DNA from: JBOGWY01 sp050694015
GTDB taxonomy: Bacteria > Actinomycetota > CADDZG01 > WHSQ01
Direction: 5' to 3'
DNA: 17,803 bases
Assembly (NCBI GenBank): GCA_050694015.1
Contig: JBOGWY010000027.1
Location: 1 to 17,803 of the forward strand
The position numbers and the translations under genes were made by a program. Below are positions 15,405 through 17,803 of the stretch, one piece after another (the first letter of the stretch is position 1; each line of letters starts with the position of its first letter). The notes beneath the pieces are model-generated. The model was not told the origin of the DNA and ran no database searches. It saw only the letters and a list, made by a program, of their open reading frames with translations.

Positions 15405-16236
15405 GGGGCTTCCTGCAGCCCTTCTTCTTGGCCTTGGGGCTCCCCTTCTTGCAGCCCTTCTTCCACGGTGGCTTGGTCGGCTCGGCCATAGGCGCGGGGG
15501 CCGCGGTCAAAACGTAGTCGGTCCCTTCCATCGTGTTGTCGAGCGTCGCCGGAGTCGCGTTTCCGACCGCGTCGGCGCCGATGGCCACCTTCGTTTCGGC
15601 GAACACCTTCGTGATCGACAAGCCGTCGGCGAGGAGAGGCGAGTAGGCCCGGGGGAAGGTGGCGGAGAGGATCCCGCTCGGCCCCGCCTCCCCCGTCGTC
15701 TGCTGAGGTACGTCCGGCCCCTCGGTGATGTTGATCGTGCCTTCCGTCCCGTTGTTGTAGAAGCTCGTGCCCTCGTCGTTACAACGATCGATCAACTTCG
15801 CGAGCGGCGGCCCTTGGTAGGTAGTGGGCTGGCCCTGGTAGGCGCCGGGTATCAAGATCGCCCACCGTAGGCAACCGAGAGCGAAGTCGCCGCCGGGATT
15901 GGAGAACGCTTGGAACAGCGTCGAGGACGATGCCGGTGCCGCGGCCTGCGTGTTGAAGTGGATCGAGACCGTTTCGACATCGTGGGTGAACCACACCTTG
16001 ATCAGGTCTGAGACGCTCCCTGCGTCGGTGGGCGTGCCGTGATCGCCCTGGAAGCCGATGTCGCCGCGGTTGCCCTGATCGTTCAATCCGTTCGCGTCTT
16101 CTAGTGGATCCTCGATCTGCACGGTCTCGGGCACCTCTACGGGATCCGAGGTCGGCTCCTCCTGGGCATGAACCGGGCTCAGGGCGAGGCCTCCGAGGAC
16201 CAGCGCGGCGATCATTCCGGTGACGAGTCTCTTCAC
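15400..16236 (-). CDS. Secreted protein of unknown function with Lys/Cys-rich C-terminal tail
   Basis: No family is recognised for this 278-residue protein. Residues 1-24 are a signal peptide (MKRLVTGMIAALVLGGLALSPVHA, predicted cut before QEEPT). An acidic linker follows, then a central domain (about 55-245) with WFTHDVETVSIHFNT and two cysteines, C122 and C152, that could form a disulphide outside the cell. The end, from residue 255, is PPWKKGCKKGSPKAKKKGC..., a strongly basic tail with C262 and C274, encoded by an imperfect internal DNA repeat; it could bind anionic cell-wall polymers, which is a guess. The start is GTG at 16236 behind an AAGGAGG ribosome site. A strong terminator follows the gene, so it is probably monocistronic. 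Confidence 0.78.
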   Translation of the reverse strand: MKRLVTGMIAALVLGGLALSPVHAQEEPTSDPVEVPETVQIEDPLEDANGLNDQGNRGDIGFQGDHGTPTDAGSVSDLIKVWFTHDVETVSIHFNTQAAAPASSSTLFQAFSNPGGDFALGCLRWAILIPGAYQGQPTTYQGPPLAKLIDRCNDEGTSFYNNGTEGTINITEGPDVPQQTTGEAGPSGILSATFPRAYSPLLADGLSITKVFAETKVAIGADAVGNATPATLDNTMEGTDYVLTAAPAPMAEPTKPPWKKGCKKGSPKAKKKGCRKPR

Positions 16237-16291
16237 GTGTGCCTCCTTCGCAGGGGCCTCGCTCGGCGGCCCTTGGTCTGCCTATGCACAC

Positions 16292-16316
16292 GGTTCGTTA
16301 CGGAACGTGAGGTTCC
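16292..16316. promoter_or_regulatory. Phased GGTTC / GGAAC / GTTCC motifs upstream of the secreted protein gene
   Basis: GGTTC (16292-16296), GGAAC (16302-16306) and GTTCC (16312-16316) start exactly ten bases apart. The last two form an inverted repeat with a five-base spacer. The site is 56-80 bases upstream of the GTG, a suitable place for an operator, but no regulator can be named. Confidence 0.3.
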
Positions 16317-16379
16317 TGCCGATTTGTGGAACTTCGATGGCTTTCGGTGTCGCCGGATGGCGGCGGAGTGCCACGCGAA

Positions 16380-16401
16380 GAGGCCGCCCGGAGGCGGCCT
16401 C
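16380..16401 (-). terminator. GC-rich hairpin downstream of the acyl-CoA synthetase gene
   Basis: Arms GAGGCCGCC and GGCGGCCTC pair perfectly over nine bases around a four-base loop (TCCG on the minus strand). It lies 56 bases after the synthetase stop codon. On the minus strand the tail is poor in T, whereas on the plus strand CCGTTTTCTTCTT follows, so it may be a weak or bidirectional terminator. Confidence 0.55.
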
Positions 16402-16457
16402 CCGTTTTCTTCTTCGTACAGCCAGCCGGGTAGCACCCGACGTGCAGATTAGTTCGG

Positions 16458-17803
16458 TTAGGTGCGGGTGGGGGCGGCGGCTCCTGCGGCTTGGGGGGAG
16501 TCCTTGGAGTACATGCCCTCGATCACGTCGCCGTAGATCTCGTTGATCTGCTTGCGCTTGACCTTCATCGTCGGCGTGATCTCGTTCTCTTCCTGCAGGA
16601 AGTCGCGCTCGAGGATGCGGAACTTCTTGATCCCCTCGACCTTGGCGAAGGTCTTGTTGAGCTCGTTGATCGCGCCCTCGATCTCCTTCAGGGTGCGCTC
16701 GTGGTTGGCGATCGCCGCGAGGCCGCCGTCGATCCCCTGCTCCTTGGCCCAGCCGGGAGCGGCCTCTTCGTCGAGCGTGATCAGCGCGCTGAGGAACGGA
16801 CGCCGGTCGCCGATCACGACGACCTGGCTGATCAGCGAGTGCTTCATCTTCAGACGGTTCTCGATCTCCTGCGGCGCGATGTTCTTCCCACCCGCGGTGA
16901 TGATGATGTCCTTCTTGCGGTCGGTGATCTTGAGGTAGCCGTGCTCGTCGATCTCGCCGATGTCGCCGGAGTGGAGCCAGCCGTCCTGGTCGACCGTCTC
17001 GCGCGTGGCGGCGTCGTCCTTGTAGTAGCCCTTCATGATGTTGCCGCCGCGGGCGAGGATCTCGCCGTCCTCCGCGAGCTTCATCTCAAGGCCCGACAGT
17101 GCGGTCCCGACGGTGCCGATCTTGATCGCGTCGGACTTGTTCCATGTGGTGGGACCGTTGTCCTCGCTCTGTCCGTACCCCTCGGTGATCTTGATGCCGA
17201 TCGAGTGGAAGAACCAGATCAGCTCGGGCGACAGAGGTGCGGCCGCCGACAACGCGAGCTGGCACTCGTCGAGCCCGAACGCGGCCCGGATCTTGCTGAG
17301 CGCCAGCTTGTCGAGGAGCGAGTGCTGGATCTTGAGCCCGAGCGGGATCTTGGCATCGGCCATCGTTCCGCCGCGGTTGACGGCTTCCTGCTCGAGTTCC
17401 GTGACGCGCTTACCGAGCTCGATCGCCTTGCGCGCGATCTGCTTCTTGCGCGCCTCGCCCTTGTCCTTCGGCTGTTGTGCCGCCATCTCCATGAACTTCG
17501 CGTGGAACTTCTCCCACACCCGCGGCACCGCGAAGAAATACGTCGGCTTGCACGCCTGCAGATCAGCGGGGAGCGTATCGAGCGACTCCGCGAACCACGT
17601 CGTGGTGCCGTAGTAGATCTGCAAGAGGTGGCTGATCATGCGCTCGGCGATGTGCGACAGCGGCAGGTACGACAGGGCGCGTCCGTCGTAGGTGCCGTCC
17701 GGAAGCTTCATCGCCTGGTCGCCGATCGGGATGTGCTCCTCGGAGTGCGTCGCGGTCCACCAGACGTTCGAGTGTGTGAGCATGACGCCCTTCGGGGGCC
17801 CGG
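16458..17803 (-). CDS. fadD: Long-chain fatty acyl-CoA synthetase (AMP-forming), 5' end outside the window
   Basis: About 448 residues are visible; family members of this FadD15-like type have roughly 600, so about a quarter is missing at the N-terminus. The reading frame enters at GPPKGVMLTHSNV, the end of the AMP-binding P-loop, so the ATG just inside the window is not the start. Other motifs: SYLPLSHIAER, GYGQSEDNGP (A5), GWLHSGDIGEID (A7), ITDRKKDIIITAGGKNIAPQEIE (A8) and PTMKVKRKQI (A10, with the adenylation lysine). The enzyme activates long-chain fatty acids with ATP and CoA at the membrane, for degradation or lipid synthesis. The alanine-rich end (AAGAAAPTRT) is typical low-complexity. 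A hairpin follows the gene. Confidence 0.92.
   Translation of the reverse strand, partial: GPPKGVMLTHSNVWWTATHSEEHIPIGDQAMKLPDGTYDGRALSYLPLSHIAERMISHLLQIYYGTTTWFAESLDTLPADLQACKPTYFFAVPRVWEKFHAKFMEMAAQQPKDKGEARKKQIARKAIELGKRVTELEQEAVNRGGTMADAKIPLGLKIQHSLLDKLALSKIRAAFGLDECQLALSAAAPLSPELIWFFHSIGIKITEGYGQSEDNGPTTWNKSDAIKIGTVGTALSGLEMKLAEDGEILARGGNIMKGYYKDDAATRETVDQDGWLHSGDIGEIDEHGYLKITDRKKDIIITAGGKNIAPQEIENRLKMKHSLISQVVVIGDRRPFLSALITLDEEAAPGWAKEQGIDGGLAAIANHERTLKEIEGAINELNKTFAKVEGIKKFRILERDFLQEENEITPTMKVKRKQINEIYGDVIEGMYSKDSPQAAGAAAPTRT

Overview
The window is GC-rich chromosomal DNA, almost certainly from an actinobacterium (Actinomycetota). Pointers are an F420-type luciferase-like oxidoreductase, a FadD15-like acyl-CoA synthetase, an ROK glucokinase with the CxCGxxGCxE zinc motif beside an ArsA/Get3-like ATPase, and -10 elements of the TANNNT type placed 6-8 bases before start codons. 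GTG and TTG starts are frequent. I see no phage, insertion sequence, CRISPR array, rRNA or tRNA; this looks like core chromosome. Class or genus cannot be fixed from the sequence alone.

Layout. 1-1516: the N-terminus of a TetR-type regulator (cut by the window edge) diverges over 35 bases from a GTPase of the cyclic 2,3-diphosphoglycerate synthetase family. 1364-2287: a secreted, membrane-anchored protein of unknown function whose 3' end runs 153 bases antisense into that GTPase. 2394-3587: the aminotransferase AlaC. 3638-4078: a small membrane protein, convergent with and overlapping by four bases a two-gene unit, 5'-3' exonuclease plus histidine phosphatase (5570-4075). 5652-7901: the copper exporter CopA, with a perfect CsoR-type operator directly upstream.

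7934-13705 on the minus strand is a tight eight-gene run, read in the order metallophosphoesterase, SRPBCC lipid-pocket protein, ArsA/Get3-like ATPase, 95-residue Cys-cluster protein, ROK glucokinase, DUF1232 protein, polytopic membrane protein, F420-type oxidoreductase. Gaps are 0-17 bases and several stops overlap the next start. Upstream of it is a membrane protein carrying two zinc ribbons, the second a perfect RanBP2-type finger (13733-14452). Then come panB (pantothenate/CoA synthesis), a secreted protein with a lysine/cysteine tail and a canonical terminator, and the 3' three quarters of a long-chain acyl-CoA synthetase running off the right edge.

No gene-free stretch reaches 300 bases; the longest, 16237-16457 (221 bases), holds a hairpin and phased GGAAC/GTTCC motifs. 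The clearest signals for follow-up are the ArsA-SRPBCC-Cys-cluster-glucokinase operon, the RanBP2-finger membrane protein, the CsoR site without a local csoR, and a uniform leaderless-promoter architecture at seven genes.
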